64,000 bases of DNA from Chelydra serpentina (Eukaryota; Chordata; Testudines; Chelydridae). The notes beneath the pieces were generated by a model. That model was given only the letters and a program-made list of their open reading frames with translations, did no database searches and had not been told where the DNA came from. The stretch spans positions 24,632,001-24,696,000 of the forward strand of contig JBAIAC010000033.1 in NCBI GenBank assembly GCA_037349315.1. Reading direction: 5' to 3'. Positions 21,256-31,329 of this stretch are shown here, piece after piece. Positions within the stretch are counted from its first letter, which is position 1; each line of letters begins with the position of its first letter. Made by a program: the position numbers and the translations under genes.

Positions 21256-22990
21256 ATTCAGAGGGGAAGCTGTATTAGTCTGTATCCACAAAAACAATGA
21301 GGAGTCTGATGGCACCTTAAAGACTAACAGATTTATTTGGGCATAAGCTTTCGTGGGTAAAAAACCCACTTGTTCAGACACATGGAGTGAAAATTACAGA
21401 TGCAGGCATTATTATACTGACACATGAAGAGAAGGGAGTTACCTCACAAGTTGAGAACCAGCGGTGACAAGGCCAGTTCAGTCAGGGTGGCTGTGGTACA
21501 CTCTCAATAACTGATGAGGAGGTGTCAATACCAAGAGAGGGGAAATTGCTTTTGTAGTGAGCCAGCCACTCCCAGTCCCTATTCAAGCCCAAATTAATGG
21601 TGTTAAATTTGCAAATGAATTTTAGTTCTGCAGTTTCTCTTTGAAATCTGTTTTTGATTTTTTTTGTTGAAGGATGGCTACTTTTAAATCTGTTATTGAA
21701 TGTCCAGGGAGATTGAAGTGTTCTCCTACTGGCTTTTGTATGTTACCATTCCTGATGTCTGATTTGTGTCCATTTATTTTTTTACATAGAGACTGTCAGG
21801 TTTGACCAATGTACATGGGAGAGGGGCATTGCTGGCACATGATGGCATATATCACATTAGTAGATGTGCAGGTGAATGAGCCCCTAATGGTGTGGCTCAT
21901 GTGGTTGGGTCCTCTGATTGTGTCATTAGAGTAGACATGGGGACAGAGTAGGCAACGGGGTTTGTTACAGGGATTGCGTCCTGGGTTAGTGTTTCTGTAG
22001 TGCAGTGTGTAGTTGCTGATGAGTATTTGCTTCAAGTTGAGGGGCTGTCTGTAAGCAAGGACTGACCTGCCTCCCAAGGTCTGTGAGAGTGAGGGATCAT
22101 TTTCCAGGATAGGTCGTAGATCATTGATGATGTGCTGGAGAGGTTTTAGCTGGGGGCTGTACGTGATGGCCAGTGGTGTACTGTTATTTTCCTTGTTGGG
22201 CCTGTCCTGTACTAGGTGACTTCTGGGTACCCATCTCGCTCGGTCAATCTGTTTCCTCACTTCCCCAGGTGGGTATTGTAGTTTTAAGAATGCTTGATAA
22301 AGATCGTGTAGGTGTTTGTCTGAGGGATTGGACCATATTCGGTTGTATCTTAGGGCTTGGCTATAGACAATGAATTGTATGATGTGCCCTGGATGGAAGC
22401 TGGAGGCATGTAGGTAAGTATAGTGGTCAGCAGGTTTCCAGTATAGGGTGGTGTTTATGTGGCCATCACTTATTTGCACTGTAGTGTCCAGGAAGCGGCT
22501 CTCTTGTGTGGACTCGTCCAGGCTGAGGTTAATGGAGGGGTGGAAATTGATGAAATCCAGGTGAAATTCTTCAAGGGCCTCCTTCCCGTGGGTCCATATA
22601 ATGAAGATGTCATCAATGTAGCGCAAGTAGAGGAGGGGCGCTAGGGGATGAGAGATGAGGAAGCGTTGTTCTAAGTCAGCCATAAAAATGTTGGCATACT
22701 GTGGGGCCATGCGGGTACCGATAGCAGTGCCACTGAAAGTATAAGTTGTCCCCAAATTTGAAATGGTTGTGAGTGAGGACAAAGTCACAAAGCTTAGCCA
22801 CCAGGTGTGCTATGGCCTCATCAGGGATACTGTTCCTGACAGCTCGTGTGGAATATTGGTGTAAAGAGCTTCTACATCCATGGTGGCCAGGATGGTGAGT
22901 TAAGATGTAATACAGGAGTGCACAACTTAAAGGACACGAGAATAGATCTTGGAGGGGCTGTTCTATATACGGAATTAAACACACAGAAGC
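21256..22990 (-). mobile_element. Penelope-like retroelement, 5'-truncated and inactivated
   Basis: Penelope-like elements encode a reverse transcriptase fused to a GIY-YIG endonuclease. On the minus strand the longest frame (22,788 to 21,796, 330 codons) contains the RT palm with GTRMAPQYAN and the catalytic YIDD box, then the linker with a cysteine motif (CNKPRCLLCPH) and the start of the endonuclease (NVIYAIMC, MYIGQT). The upstream RT part (KLCDFVLTHN) lies in another frame at 22,676-22,993, so there is a frameshift near 22,740-22,780. Just after MYIGQT the frame meets a TGA stop and then continues in frame with QSLCKKINGHKSD. The 3' tail at 21,256-21,400 ends in CAGACTAATACAGCT and includes the GAAAGCTTATGC motif. 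It is a dead copy. Confidence 0.92.
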
Positions 22991-24873
22991 CAAAGTAATA
23001 AATACACATTGTTTGCTCCAAGTGAAGGAGTTAGATGTTGGAGATTCTGACTCTTCATTCTTGCATTCTGCAAACTGCCTGTGTGTGTCTGAGAAAACAG
23101 TCCAAGCTGATGTTCCAGGTGTCTTCTTCCCATATAGCAGGAATGTCTTGCAAACATTGGCTGAAGGACCCCATCACATTTGATATCCAGGGGATTCCCC
23201 TCCACACACACAACATTGTGTTCTACTTTAATGCCAGGATCTTTCCGGCTCTCCAACACATCATGGAGTCATGTCTAAAGAATGATGTTTTCCAAGGTCA
23301 TTGACAAGACCATGATGGCAATGAGGAGAAAGTAGTTTGTGCCACAATGGTTGATGCCAAATCATGCAATTAATGTTTCTATGGAGAAATGGTGTCTGGG
23401 ATAGTCCGTGGCTTCACTGGAACTCTAGAGCACCAAACTCTGCCATTAGTGCTTCAGGGCATTATTGGTCTCGAAGGTGCCACTGGTGTTATTTATGCTT
23501 CGCGGTGTAAATACTGAAGTGGTGCAACTCAGAACTCCGAGCACTGAAAGAGAAAGGCAAGACTCAAAGTTCACTTGTTGACAACTCAGGAGTCTGAGAC
23601 TTCCCCCAGTAGCTTTGCTTTGGTGAAGTTGGCTTCCGCTTTAGAGCCAGCTGTTTAAGCTCTCTAGAGCACCAAATTTACAGTCAGTATCCAAAGAACA
23701 GCCTCCCATCCCAATAATATTTCACTGGCAGATTTGAGAGCAGCTTTTACCCCTTGACTCCAAGGCAGAGCATCAAATGTCAGAGTCTACCTGGTGGGGA
23801 CACTTCTGCCATCTTATTGGCAGGAATAAGCGATGGTTAGTGTAGAAACATATCCTAGGTATTCAATATTACACACATCTCAAGATTGGACCTTTTGGGT
23901 TAAGGATGGTAACTTTAATGGTACTTAATGCTATGTAGTTAAGGTTACGGCTTCACTTCAATGAATCTCCCAGTTTCCCTTTTGCAAAATTTGGGGAAGC
24001 CCATTCAGCAATCTCAATAGTGGAAGTGAAGTGTCACATTTTCAGGAGTACCATGGATAGTCAACAGGACAGATGCTCTTGAAAATCTCATGTTCCATTG
24101 CTTAGTAATCAACACTACAGTTAAAAGTAACCCTGAACTTGGCATGTGGCTAATCCTTAACAAGGAGAAGTTTATATTATATTAGCACATGTAATTATTT
24201 AAGACTATTGAGCTTGCTCACATCACCGTAACACAACGTGGATAAGCCTGCTCAGTAGGGAGCTCCTAGAGATTTTAGTATTCTAGATAGTCCACTCCAT
24301 CCCCACGGTGGCAACATGTCCTTCACTCCACATAGGGCTTCTGGGAAGAACCTTTCATAACCCTGCCCAGCTTGAAGGTTATGAGCTTGGATGTCAGAGG
24401 GGCTCAATTCCTGCCTCCCCTCTGGAGCAAGCTGGTGCTCCATTCCAGTCATTCAAGGGACCCTTCTCCTGCTGATGTCATTTCAAGACACCCTACCTCA
24501 CCCATGTGTTGCTCATTGAGAAGTGGGATCCCAGCCTGTCCTGCTCAGACATGGGTTACATAGACTCCCACACCACCCCAAACAAGCCAAAGGGGAACAT
24601 TTTGCAATTGTGATTAATCTAAATGAATGGAGAAGATGAGGAGAGCTAAGTTTACATGTTTAAAAGCCAGAGTCAACACTAGTCGATATTTCTTGCAATA
24701 CTTAACTCGCAGCAGGGCTACCTGGTACCCTACATGGCCAGACGTTGGCTGAATCAGTGTTGTTAAGAATATTTCAACTTTTGCTTGACTTGCCAGCAAT
24801 GCATTTGTGACCAACGGTGCAGTAGCAGAGACATTTGGTGGTATTCCATGGTTCACAGCCATGGAATTTAGGT
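22991..24873. other. Unassigned sequence, possibly old repeat
   Basis: No family recognised. A minus-strand open frame of about 85 codons (24,874 down to 24,614) continues the frame found at 29,330-29,548 once the LTR element between them is removed; see that entry. The rest shows no coding pattern. Confidence 0.35.
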
Positions 24874-24878
24874 CAAGT
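24614..24878 (-). pseudogene. Unidentified open frame interrupted by LTR insertion (3' part)
   Basis: On the minus strand the frame of 29,548-29,323 (contains FDPRLGLYDGFTEVVLL) joins, across the 5-bp target duplication CAAGT, directly and in frame to this segment (DLNSMAVNHGIPPNVSATAP) and stays open to a stop at 24,614. The combined open frame is about 160 codons. I do not recognise the protein. It could be part of an older retroelement, a processed gene copy or chance. The pre-insertion frame is inferred. Confidence 0.3.
24874..24878 (+). repeat. Target-site duplication CAAGT, left copy
   Basis: Five-base direct repeat immediately before the left LTR; the same CAAGT follows the right LTR at 29,323-29,327. 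Five base pairs is the usual duplication for Gypsy-type integrases. Confidence 0.9.
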
Positions 24879-25286
24879 TGTGACGGAGTAGAGAGCGAGA
24901 TGGATCTGACCTGAGGGAAAGGCTGCACTGGAAATGTGAGACTTTACCTGAGGCTGTAACATGAGCCAGGACGGGGGTTGGGAGGTGACACCTTTGGCTG
25001 GGAGTTTGGTGCTGGCTTGGGAAGAGGAAGGGAGGGGGGAAGACAGGGTCTGGCCTCCCTGCCCCATGTGGAGCTGTGGGGCGAAATGCAGGGAGCCCCA
25101 GGCTGGGGTCTAAGCTCCCTGCCCCCCGGAAGGACCCGACTGAGGGGTCCTGGATGTACTGACAAGCTCTGGTTGGACTGTGTTCCTGGCATCTCTAATA
25201 AACCTTCTGTTCTACTGGCTGGCTGAGACTCCCAGTGAATCCGGGGAAGAGGGGTGCAGGGCAAGACTCCCCTATACTCCGTGACA
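24879..25286 (+). repeat. 5' LTR
   Basis: 408 bp, TGTGACGGAG to TACTCCGTGACA, with short inverted ends TGT(G)AC..GTGACA. AATAAA at about 25,197-25,202 is a probable polyadenylation signal, shared with the 3' LTR. Nearly identical to 28,915-29,322. Confidence 0.95.
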
Positions 25287-25288
25287 AC

Positions 25289-25306
25289 TGGTGGCAGCGG
25301 TGGGAT
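25289..25306 (+). other. Primer-binding site, tRNA-Leu type
   Basis: TGGTGGCAGCGGTGGGAT begins two bases after the 5' LTR. From memory it is the complement of the 3' end of vertebrate tRNA-Leu(TAG), including CCA, over all 18 positions. This would prime minus-strand DNA synthesis. Confidence 0.85.
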
Positions 25307-25746
25307 GTTCTGCACCCCGTGAACGGCGCTTCCTGCAGTAAGTAACTGGGGAGCAGTAGAACGAAGGGGGGCTAATGAGGACCAGGCGTGCTGAAGGCTC
25401 ACTGAGGAGCGGTTTCGGGGAGCGGAGGAGCTACGCTTAACCCCTGGGAGTGTGTGACCAGCAAGAAGGACTGTGCAATGATGGGGTCCCCCTGGGGAAT
25501 GCAGTGAGCAGTCCCAGGGGCGGAGGAGCCTGCGGCTTGGCCCTGGGAGAGAGAAGGAATTTTGCAGTGACAGGGTTCCCCTGGGGGTGCCGTGAGTGGA
25601 CCCAGGGGCGGAGGATCTGCAGCTCGACCCTGGCAAAGAGGCGGTGACCTGGAGAAGGGCTGGCACACTTGGGGTTCTTCCTGGAAACCGTGGGGAGCTA
25701 ATAGCACACAGGCCTGCGAGTCCACAGCAAACTTGGGAGCAGTGAA

Positions 25747-28700
25747 GTGATGGCCTATCGCCTTCTCCTTAAGAGGAGCATTGTAACCCTGTGCAAAAAG
25801 AGAGGGATACCCATTGGAAAGCTCACTAAAGCCCAGTTAATCACGCGGCTGGAGGAAGATGACCATTCCAGGGAGCAGATTCCTGACCCCAATGGGGCTA
25901 CAGCAGGATCTGGGAGCAGCTGGAGTGATAGCCTGGCATCCCCAAGAGTCTGGTCCCCAACCAGACGGGGGTCTTCACGATCGGGTTCCCCAGCAGGGGA
26001 TCGGAGACGGATGGGACTGGAGCGGAGTCCGAGAGAGCAAGAGGACGGTGAGAGACAGCAAGAGCCCGAGAAAGACCTACAGAAGAAGCAGCAGCGTGAA
26101 CTTGCGGTGGTGGAACTGAGAGGCATAGGGGACTGGCCAGGGGTAAGTGGGGACAGATCCCGGGGTGCCAGCTCCGCAGGGAACCTCGATCCTAAATTGC
26201 TGCCCCTGGTTAAGGAGGGTGGGGATGTGGAGGCCCACCTCACTGCCTTGGAGCAGGCTGGTGATTGGAACCAGGGAGACCCTGCGGAAAAGCCCCGGGA
26301 TCTAACCCCCGTGCTGGGTCCCAAGGCCATAAACTCCACCAGCCAGAAGGGTGGGATGGTGGACGGATTTCCACTCCTGGCCCTGGACTCAAGCCCTATG
26401 GACCCCCAGTGGAAGCGGAAGCTGATGGTCAATGGAGAGACATTCGGGGGGTGGCAAGACCCCGGGACAGAGAGAATTGTGGTCAGGCCCCGGGTGGTGC
26501 ACCCCCACCAGCTGCTGGGGGGCTGTGTGACCTGGGTGAGGGTCCCAGGGACGGACCCATTCGCCCTGCCTATGGCCCAGATCCCTGTGCAGACCCAGGA
26601 GGGGTCGGGCTGGCTGGTGGTTGGGGGTCTCCAGGATATCAGCGGTGAGGTGCTGTTGGGGGGTGACTGTGTATCTTTGGGACAGGATCCAGGCCCTGTA
26701 ATGGCCGAGGATTTGAATTTGAACTCAGGAAACCAATTGGCTAAGAGGGAAATGGTCAGTGAAAATGCAAATGACCTGGCTGGCAGGGGGGAGGAGCTGC
26801 CAGGCCCCGGTTACCTGCCTGCCTGTAACCAGACCCCTAGGGCGGGGTGGGTCAGAGAGATGCTCCCCACCCCCCTGCACAATGGAGAGGTGGCTCAGGC
26901 AGTCTCTGATGCTGTGACCAAAGCAGCGAGCTCGCTGCCTGGCCCCACAGGGACAGCCAAGGCAGCGCTGAGCACCGGGGGAGCAGAGACCCCAGCTGAG
27001 TGGGGGGACACACAGGCAGGGCAGGACAGCTGCCAACCAGGCATGCCTGGTCCAGAGGTGCTGCCGGGAAGTGAGTCCACGGCAGGGAGGGAGCCACCAG
27101 GGACAGGGCTCAGTGGGGCGGTGACCCCAGGCCTGGCCAGTGAGCTGCAGAGGGATCCCGCCTTGGAGAAGCTAAGGGAACTTGCTGGCCACAGTGCTGC
27201 AAACCCCCTTGGGGAAGACTGCAGAGACAGATCCCTGTGGGAGAAGGGATTCCTGTGCCGGGAATGGGCTGCCCAAGGGGAAGTGGAACTGCGGGGAATC
27301 AGGAGGCAGCCGGTGGGGCACCCGAAGTATCATCACCGGCTATTGTACCTGGCCCAGGGTAAGGGAAAAGATCCCTGGAGGTCCCTGCCCATCAGGGAGG
27401 AACCTTTCCAGAAGGTGGCTATGAATAGGGTGGGGCCCCTCAGCAGGGCAACCTGGTCAGGGAAGAAATGCATCCTGGTGGTGATGGATTTTGCCACCCG
27501 CTACCCAGAGGGGGTGGCTCTCTCCTCCACCGGGGCAGACACCGAGGCAGACGCGCTGCTGACCATCTTCAGCAGGATGGGGGTCCCCAGCGAGGTCCTT
27601 ACAGACCATGGATCTGAGGTCATGTCAGCCCTGCCCCGGGGCGTGTGGGAGAAAGGTGGGGTCTGGCCCACCTGGGCCTCTGCATATCACCCTCAGTCCA
27701 ACGGGCTGGTGGAGAGAGTTCAGGGGGCCGTGAGGCTGATGTTGAAGACTTGCATAAATCAGCATCCACAGGACTGGGACAAGTACCTGCCCCACCGATG
27801 GCAAAGGGAAGTGCCCCAGGAATCACCAAGGGGCTTCCCTTTCAAGCTGTGGTATGGGAGGAGAGTAAGGGGACCCCTAGAACCGGTAAGGGACGATTGG
27901 GAGGAGAATGGGGAAGACCCCCTGATGGATCTCTCCCCTGAGATGGGAGCCCATCCTTCCATCAGGTGTCCCCCATTCAGAGTAACTGGGAAAAGAGCCC
28001 AGAACCTGGAGAGAGAGGCCAAGGATAGGCTGGCTTTAGAGGTGAACCAGTCATTCAACAGCCCAGGGCTGGCCAAGGCGGAGGCGATCAGAGATTGGCC
28101 TGTTCCCCAGACCAAGAAACAGGGCCAGGCCTTTAGCGGGATGGCGGGGTACCACCAGAGGTTTGTACCCCCCTTTAGCTCCCTAGCTGCCCCCATCACT
28201 AAGCTATGTAAGAAGGGGAAGCCAGACGAGGCGGTCTGGACCGAGCAGGGCCAGAGGGCTCTCTGTGCGCTGAAGGAGGCTCTAATCCAGGGCCCTATAG
28301 ATCGAGTAAACCCAGACGGGGCCAAGCCCTGTACAGTGTTCACCAAAGCCTCAGACACAGGGCTGGGCGTGGTGCTGATGCAGGCCTATGCGAAGCGGGG
28401 GAGACGCCCCATCGGGTATCTGAGCAAGGAGCTGCTGCCCTGGAGGCAGAACAGTCCGGCCATAGAGAGGGAATGCCTGGCCATGGGGCAGGCCCTTAAG
28501 AAGCAGCAGCCGGATCTATTTGGGTGGCGCTTTACAGTGTATATTCACCACTTCGCCCCGACGTGGCTGCATCCAGGAAAAGGGGCCGATGCCGAGAGGC
28601 TGGTGACACAGACACGTGGTCAGAGAGGGGACCAGATCAAGAGGGAGGCTCTTAACCAAGAGAGCCCGAACTACAGCCCTCCAGACTGGAGCGCTGGGAA

Positions 28701-28872
28701 AAGAGCTCATCTCAGCTTGAACCCCAGGGGTTTGGGGATGGAAAAAGGGCACGGGCCGCATAAACCTTCCCACATGCGGCCTGCGGGTGCCATCCAGCCC
28801 ACCCGACCTAAGGGAGCTCGTCGAACTGTAACGGCCTGGTGTGACCGGGTTCGAACTTCCCCAGGTCACTAG
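25747..28872 (+). CDS. Gag-Pol-like polyprotein of defective Gypsy element (1,041 codons)
   Basis: Open frame of 1,041 codons between the LTRs. Residues about 12-40 look SAP-like (LCKKRGIPIGKLTKAQLITRL). Residues about 225-310 resemble a retroviral-type aspartic protease, but the active-site triad reads D238-P-G instead of D-T/S-G. Residues about 545-690 are an integrase core: ILVVMDFATRYPE, then LTD620HGSE and NGLVE656R with the DD35E spacing kept, while the first catalytic Asp is Asn560. The HHCC zinc-binding region ahead of it appears deleted. Residues about 745-785 join the N-terminal part of RT directly to its C-terminal part, so the YxDD palm is absent. Residues about 790-930 are RT connection and RNase H, with Lys867 where the first catalytic Asp is expected (VFTKASDTGLG). 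The product is unlikely to have enzymatic activity. The frame is nonetheless free of stops. Confidence 0.85.
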   Translation: MMAYRLLLKRSIVTLCKKRGIPIGKLTKAQLITRLEEDDHSREQIPDPNGATAGSGSSWSDSLASPRVWSPTRRGSSRSGSPAGDRRRMGLERSPREQEDGERQQEPEKDLQKKQQRELAVVELRGIGDWPGVSGDRSRGASSAGNLDPKLLPLVKEGGDVEAHLTALEQAGDWNQGDPAEKPRDLTPVLGPKAINSTSQKGGMVDGFPLLALDSSPMDPQWKRKLMVNGETFGGWQDPGTERIVVRPRVVHPHQLLGGCVTWVRVPGTDPFALPMAQIPVQTQEGSGWLVVGGLQDISGEVLLGGDCVSLGQDPGPVMAEDLNLNSGNQLAKREMVSENANDLAGRGEELPGPGYLPACNQTPRAGWVREMLPTPLHNGEVAQAVSDAVTKAASSLPGPTGTAKAALSTGGAETPAEWGDTQAGQDSCQPGMPGPEVLPGSESTAGREPPGTGLSGAVTPGLASELQRDPALEKLRELAGHSAANPLGEDCRDRSLWEKGFLCREWAAQGEVELRGIRRQPVGHPKYHHRLLYLAQGKGKDPWRSLPIREEPFQKVAMNRVGPLSRATWSGKKCILVVMDFATRYPEGVALSSTGADTEADALLTIFSRMGVPSEVLTDHGSEVMSALPRGVWEKGGVWPTWASAYHPQSNGLVERVQGAVRLMLKTCINQHPQDWDKYLPHRWQREVPQESPRGFPFKLWYGRRVRGPLEPVRDDWEENGEDPLMDLSPEMGAHPSIRCPPFRVTGKRAQNLEREAKDRLALEVNQSFNSPGLAKAEAIRDWPVPQTKKQGQAFSGMAGYHQRFVPPFSSLAAPITKLCKKGKPDEAVWTEQGQRALCALKEALIQGPIDRVNPDGAKPCTVFTKASDTGLGVVLMQAYAKRGRRPIGYLSKELLPWRQNSPAIERECLAMGQALKKQQPDLFGWRFTVYIHHFAPTWLHPGKGADAERLVTQTRGQRGDQIKREALNQESPNYSPPDWSAGKRAHLSLNPRGLGMEKGHGPHKPSHMRPAGAIQPTRPKGARRTVTAWCDRVRTSPGH

Positions 28873-28901
28873 CTAAAGTGACCCCGCTCAGTTCAGTCTC
28901 G

Positions 28902-28914
28902 AAGGGGGGAGAGA
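28902..28914 (+). other. Polypurine tract
   Basis: AAGGGGGGAGAGA lies directly before the 3' LTR and would prime plus-strand synthesis. Confidence 0.8.
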
Positions 28915-29322
28915 TGTGACGGAGTAGAGAGCGAGATGGATCTGACCTGAGGGAAAGGCTGCATTGGAAATGTGAGACTTTACCTGAGGCTGTAACATGA
29001 GCCAGGACGGGGGTTGGGAGGTGACACCTTTGGCTGGGAGTTTGGTGCTGGCTTGGGAAGAGGAAGGGAGGGGGGAAGACAGGGTCTGGCCTCCCTGCCC
29101 CATGTGGAGCTGTGGGGCGAAATGCAGGGAGCCCCAGGCTGGGGTCTAAGCTCCCTGCCCCCCGGAAGGACCCGACTGAGGGGTCCTGGATGTACTGACA
29201 AGCTCTGGTTGGACTGTGTTCCTGGCATCTCTAATAAACCTTCTGTTCTACTGGCTGGCTGAGACTCCCAGTGAATCCGGGGAAGAGGGGTGCAGGGCAA
29301 GACTCCCCTATACTCCGTGACA
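28915..29322 (+). repeat. 3' LTR
   Basis: 408 bp, same ends as the 5' LTR and a single visible substitution relative to it. Followed by the CAAGT target duplication at 29,323-29,327. Confidence 0.95.
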
Positions 29323-29548
29323 CAAGTTTACAAGGTACAAGATTGTTTTTCCTTGTTACCAACCCTGCAGACTCAACCTGGAACTTGGGAAGCGAAGTCT
29401 GATTCTTTCTGGCTTGGGTATCAGCATCAGTAAGACACTGAAAGCCAACTTCTGCCCGCAGCAGCACCACCTCTGTAAACCCATCGTACAACCCCAGCCT
29501 AGGGTCAAATTTGCGCCTACAACTGGCATTTAACAATTGATGGTACAT
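29323..29548 (-). pseudogene. Unidentified open frame interrupted by LTR insertion (5' part)
   Basis: Minus-strand frame from 29,548 that enters the LTR near 29,322. Residues such as FDPRLGLYDGFTEVVLLRAE look protein-like. It is in frame with 24,878-24,614 when the LTR element and one duplication copy are removed. No family recognised; a stop lies six codons upstream of the first Met. Confidence 0.3.
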
Positions 29549-30996
29549 GAACCAGAATGAACTCCAGGTCTACCTAGGAGGGCAGTGTTTGTTGTGAGTG
29601 TCTGACAGAAGTAATTATTTATTACTGAAGTCTGAACTATGATGAGCCCAGCCCCACAGGGATTCAGCCTGGTGACTGAAGTGGTACAATATGTAGTCAC
29701 TTTTTGACTTTAGCAGCTCTTTAATGTTGAATTAACATAGGGTTTTTAGCCACTTATTTTACCTACACTGGCCATGACAGAGGAGTCATCTCGACCACAT
29801 GTTATGTGTGTTTTCAGTATAGTATCCCTGATCACAGGTTTAACACACCCCCACCAAAACCCACCCCAATATTCTCAAGTGCCAGAGGTCACAGACTCAG
29901 AGCCTGGTGCTCGGTACTTATTCAAAAAACTAAAGAGTAGTCTAGATTGCCACCTGGTGGGCAGCAGGCAAAGTCGTTCAGTTTTGTGCTGTGGAAGAGT
30001 TTTGGTGAATGCATCTGTGAAGCTACTTGGAAAGCGCACTGGAATTCTCTGGGGGTGTTCCATTGCTCTGCAGTGTGCACACATCCACTATGCCTTTGCC
30101 ACTAATGCAAATGCCAGTCATCTGTGGGAAATAAGCATGCACAGATGGAGGGCAGTCTTGCCCAATGTGTATGGGCATTGCAGCCAAGGAATACATTACA
30201 TACACTTAAGACAAGTTAGACGGCACAATGGTTGTTTCCTCATTCTACAATCACTTTGTTGGCCACTCAGTTACCTGAAGGCTAAATTAGGTAAAGGATT
30301 TAAGATTCCACAGCTCAAGCCTCTTGCAAGAGTCAAGCTCAGAAGGCAGAGACTGAGAGTCAATAGACTGTCCCCATCACCTTAAGGATAGCTGGAACTG
30401 TTTCCTTTCACTTTTGCTGCAAGAGAAAATTCAAGTGACTTTTTGCTAAGTGGCAAGTCACCCTGTTGGGAATCCATTTCCTGAATGCGACAAGAGCCAG
30501 GAGGCGGAACCAGATGAAGCAGGTTGTGATGCGACGGGAGAGGCCAAAGATACTTAGTCTTTTCCTCATTCTACTTTTTCCACTAAGTGCCCTCCCCCTA
30601 TACATAGGCTAGAGTCTGGCCACCCCACCTAGCTCTGCATTAGGTGCGTCTGAGTCTAACACAACCTTAGCCATTTTCAATTTAGCATGCAGATTTATGT
30701 AGTCTATTGTTCCTGTATTTTAGCCCCAGGAAATCTCCAGGGTCTACGTCCAGCACCAGCACTGCATTCCCGAAAATGGGACAGGGATCATGCTCCTTTT
30801 TCTAAGGAGTTTATACTCTAGAGACAAAAGTTAGGGGAGTTAAAAATATGTAAACAAATGCATACATTGTACACTTAACTAGGGCATGTAGCTTATGCTA
30901 GAATTACTACTAACTCAGAACTTGCACAAGCCTCTGATCAGTTTTTATTGGTCCCTGTCTCAGACTCCAGTGACCAGGTGATTCTATAGTCTAGCT
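29549..30996. other. Unassigned spacer
   Basis: A 203-codon plus-strand frame (29,774-30,385) and overlapping minus-strand frames are present, but none shows a known domain. May be an old, unrecognised repeat. Confidence 0.35.
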
Positions 30997-31328
30997 CAGT
31001 GTTTCCCAAACGTGGGACGCCGCTTGTTCAGGGAAAGCCCCTGGCGCGCCCGGCTGGTTTGTTTACCTGTTACGGCTGCAGGTTCGACCGATCGTGGCTC
31101 CCACTGGCTGCGGTTCGCCGTCCCAGGCCAATGGAGGCTGCAGGAAGCGGCGTGGGCCGAGGGACGTACTGGCCGCCGCTTCCCGCAGCTCCCATTGGCC
31201 GGGCACAGCAACCACGGCCAGTGGGAGCCGCGATCGGCCAAACCTGCAGCCGCGGCGGGTAAACAAACCGGCCGGGCACACCAGGGGCTTTCCCTGAACG
31301 AGTGGCGTCCCAAGTTTGGGAAACACTG
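30997..31328. mobile_element. Palindromic hAT-type MITE
   Basis: Starts CAGTGTTTCCCAAACGTGGG and ends CCCAAGTTTGGGAAACACTG. The ends are inverted copies over most of the element, including AGGGAAAGCCCCTGG at 31,039 facing CCAGGGGCTTTCCCT at 31,283 and GTTTGTTTACC facing GGTAAACAAAC. The centre includes the pair CCAATGG / CCATTGG. It is GC-rich and can fold as a hairpin of more than 300 nt. The flanks AGTCTAGC and AGTCTGGG may be an eroded 8-bp target duplication. It abuts a Penelope tail that starts immediately to the right. Confidence 0.85.
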
Positions 31329-31329
31329 A

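Larger units (their letters stand above)
24879..29322 (+). mobile_element. Gmr1-type Gypsy LTR retrotransposon, complete ends, defective interior
   Basis: Full-length LTR element of 4,444 bp with 408-bp LTRs at 24,879-25,286 and 28,915-29,322 (each begins TG and ends CA), target duplication CAAGT, primer site at 25,289-25,306 and polypurine tract at 28,902-28,914. The interior has one long plus-strand frame in the order protease-like, integrase, shortened RT, RNase H. Integrase before RT is the arrangement of the Gmr1 lineage of Gypsy elements. By eye the LTRs differ at one position (C in the left copy, T in the right, about 70 bp in), so insertion is recent. The coding part has lost key catalytic residues and the RT palm, so it probably relied on an autonomous relative. 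Confidence 0.93.

Noticed and set aside
24944..25725. 240-codon minus-strand frame across the 5' LTR
   Set aside because: Antisense to the LTR and leader; its right half recurs in the 3' LTR, so it reflects the repeat, not a gene.
29774..30385. 203-codon plus-strand frame as a gene
   Set aside because: No domain, no splice or promoter context, and competing frames on the other strand; left unassigned.
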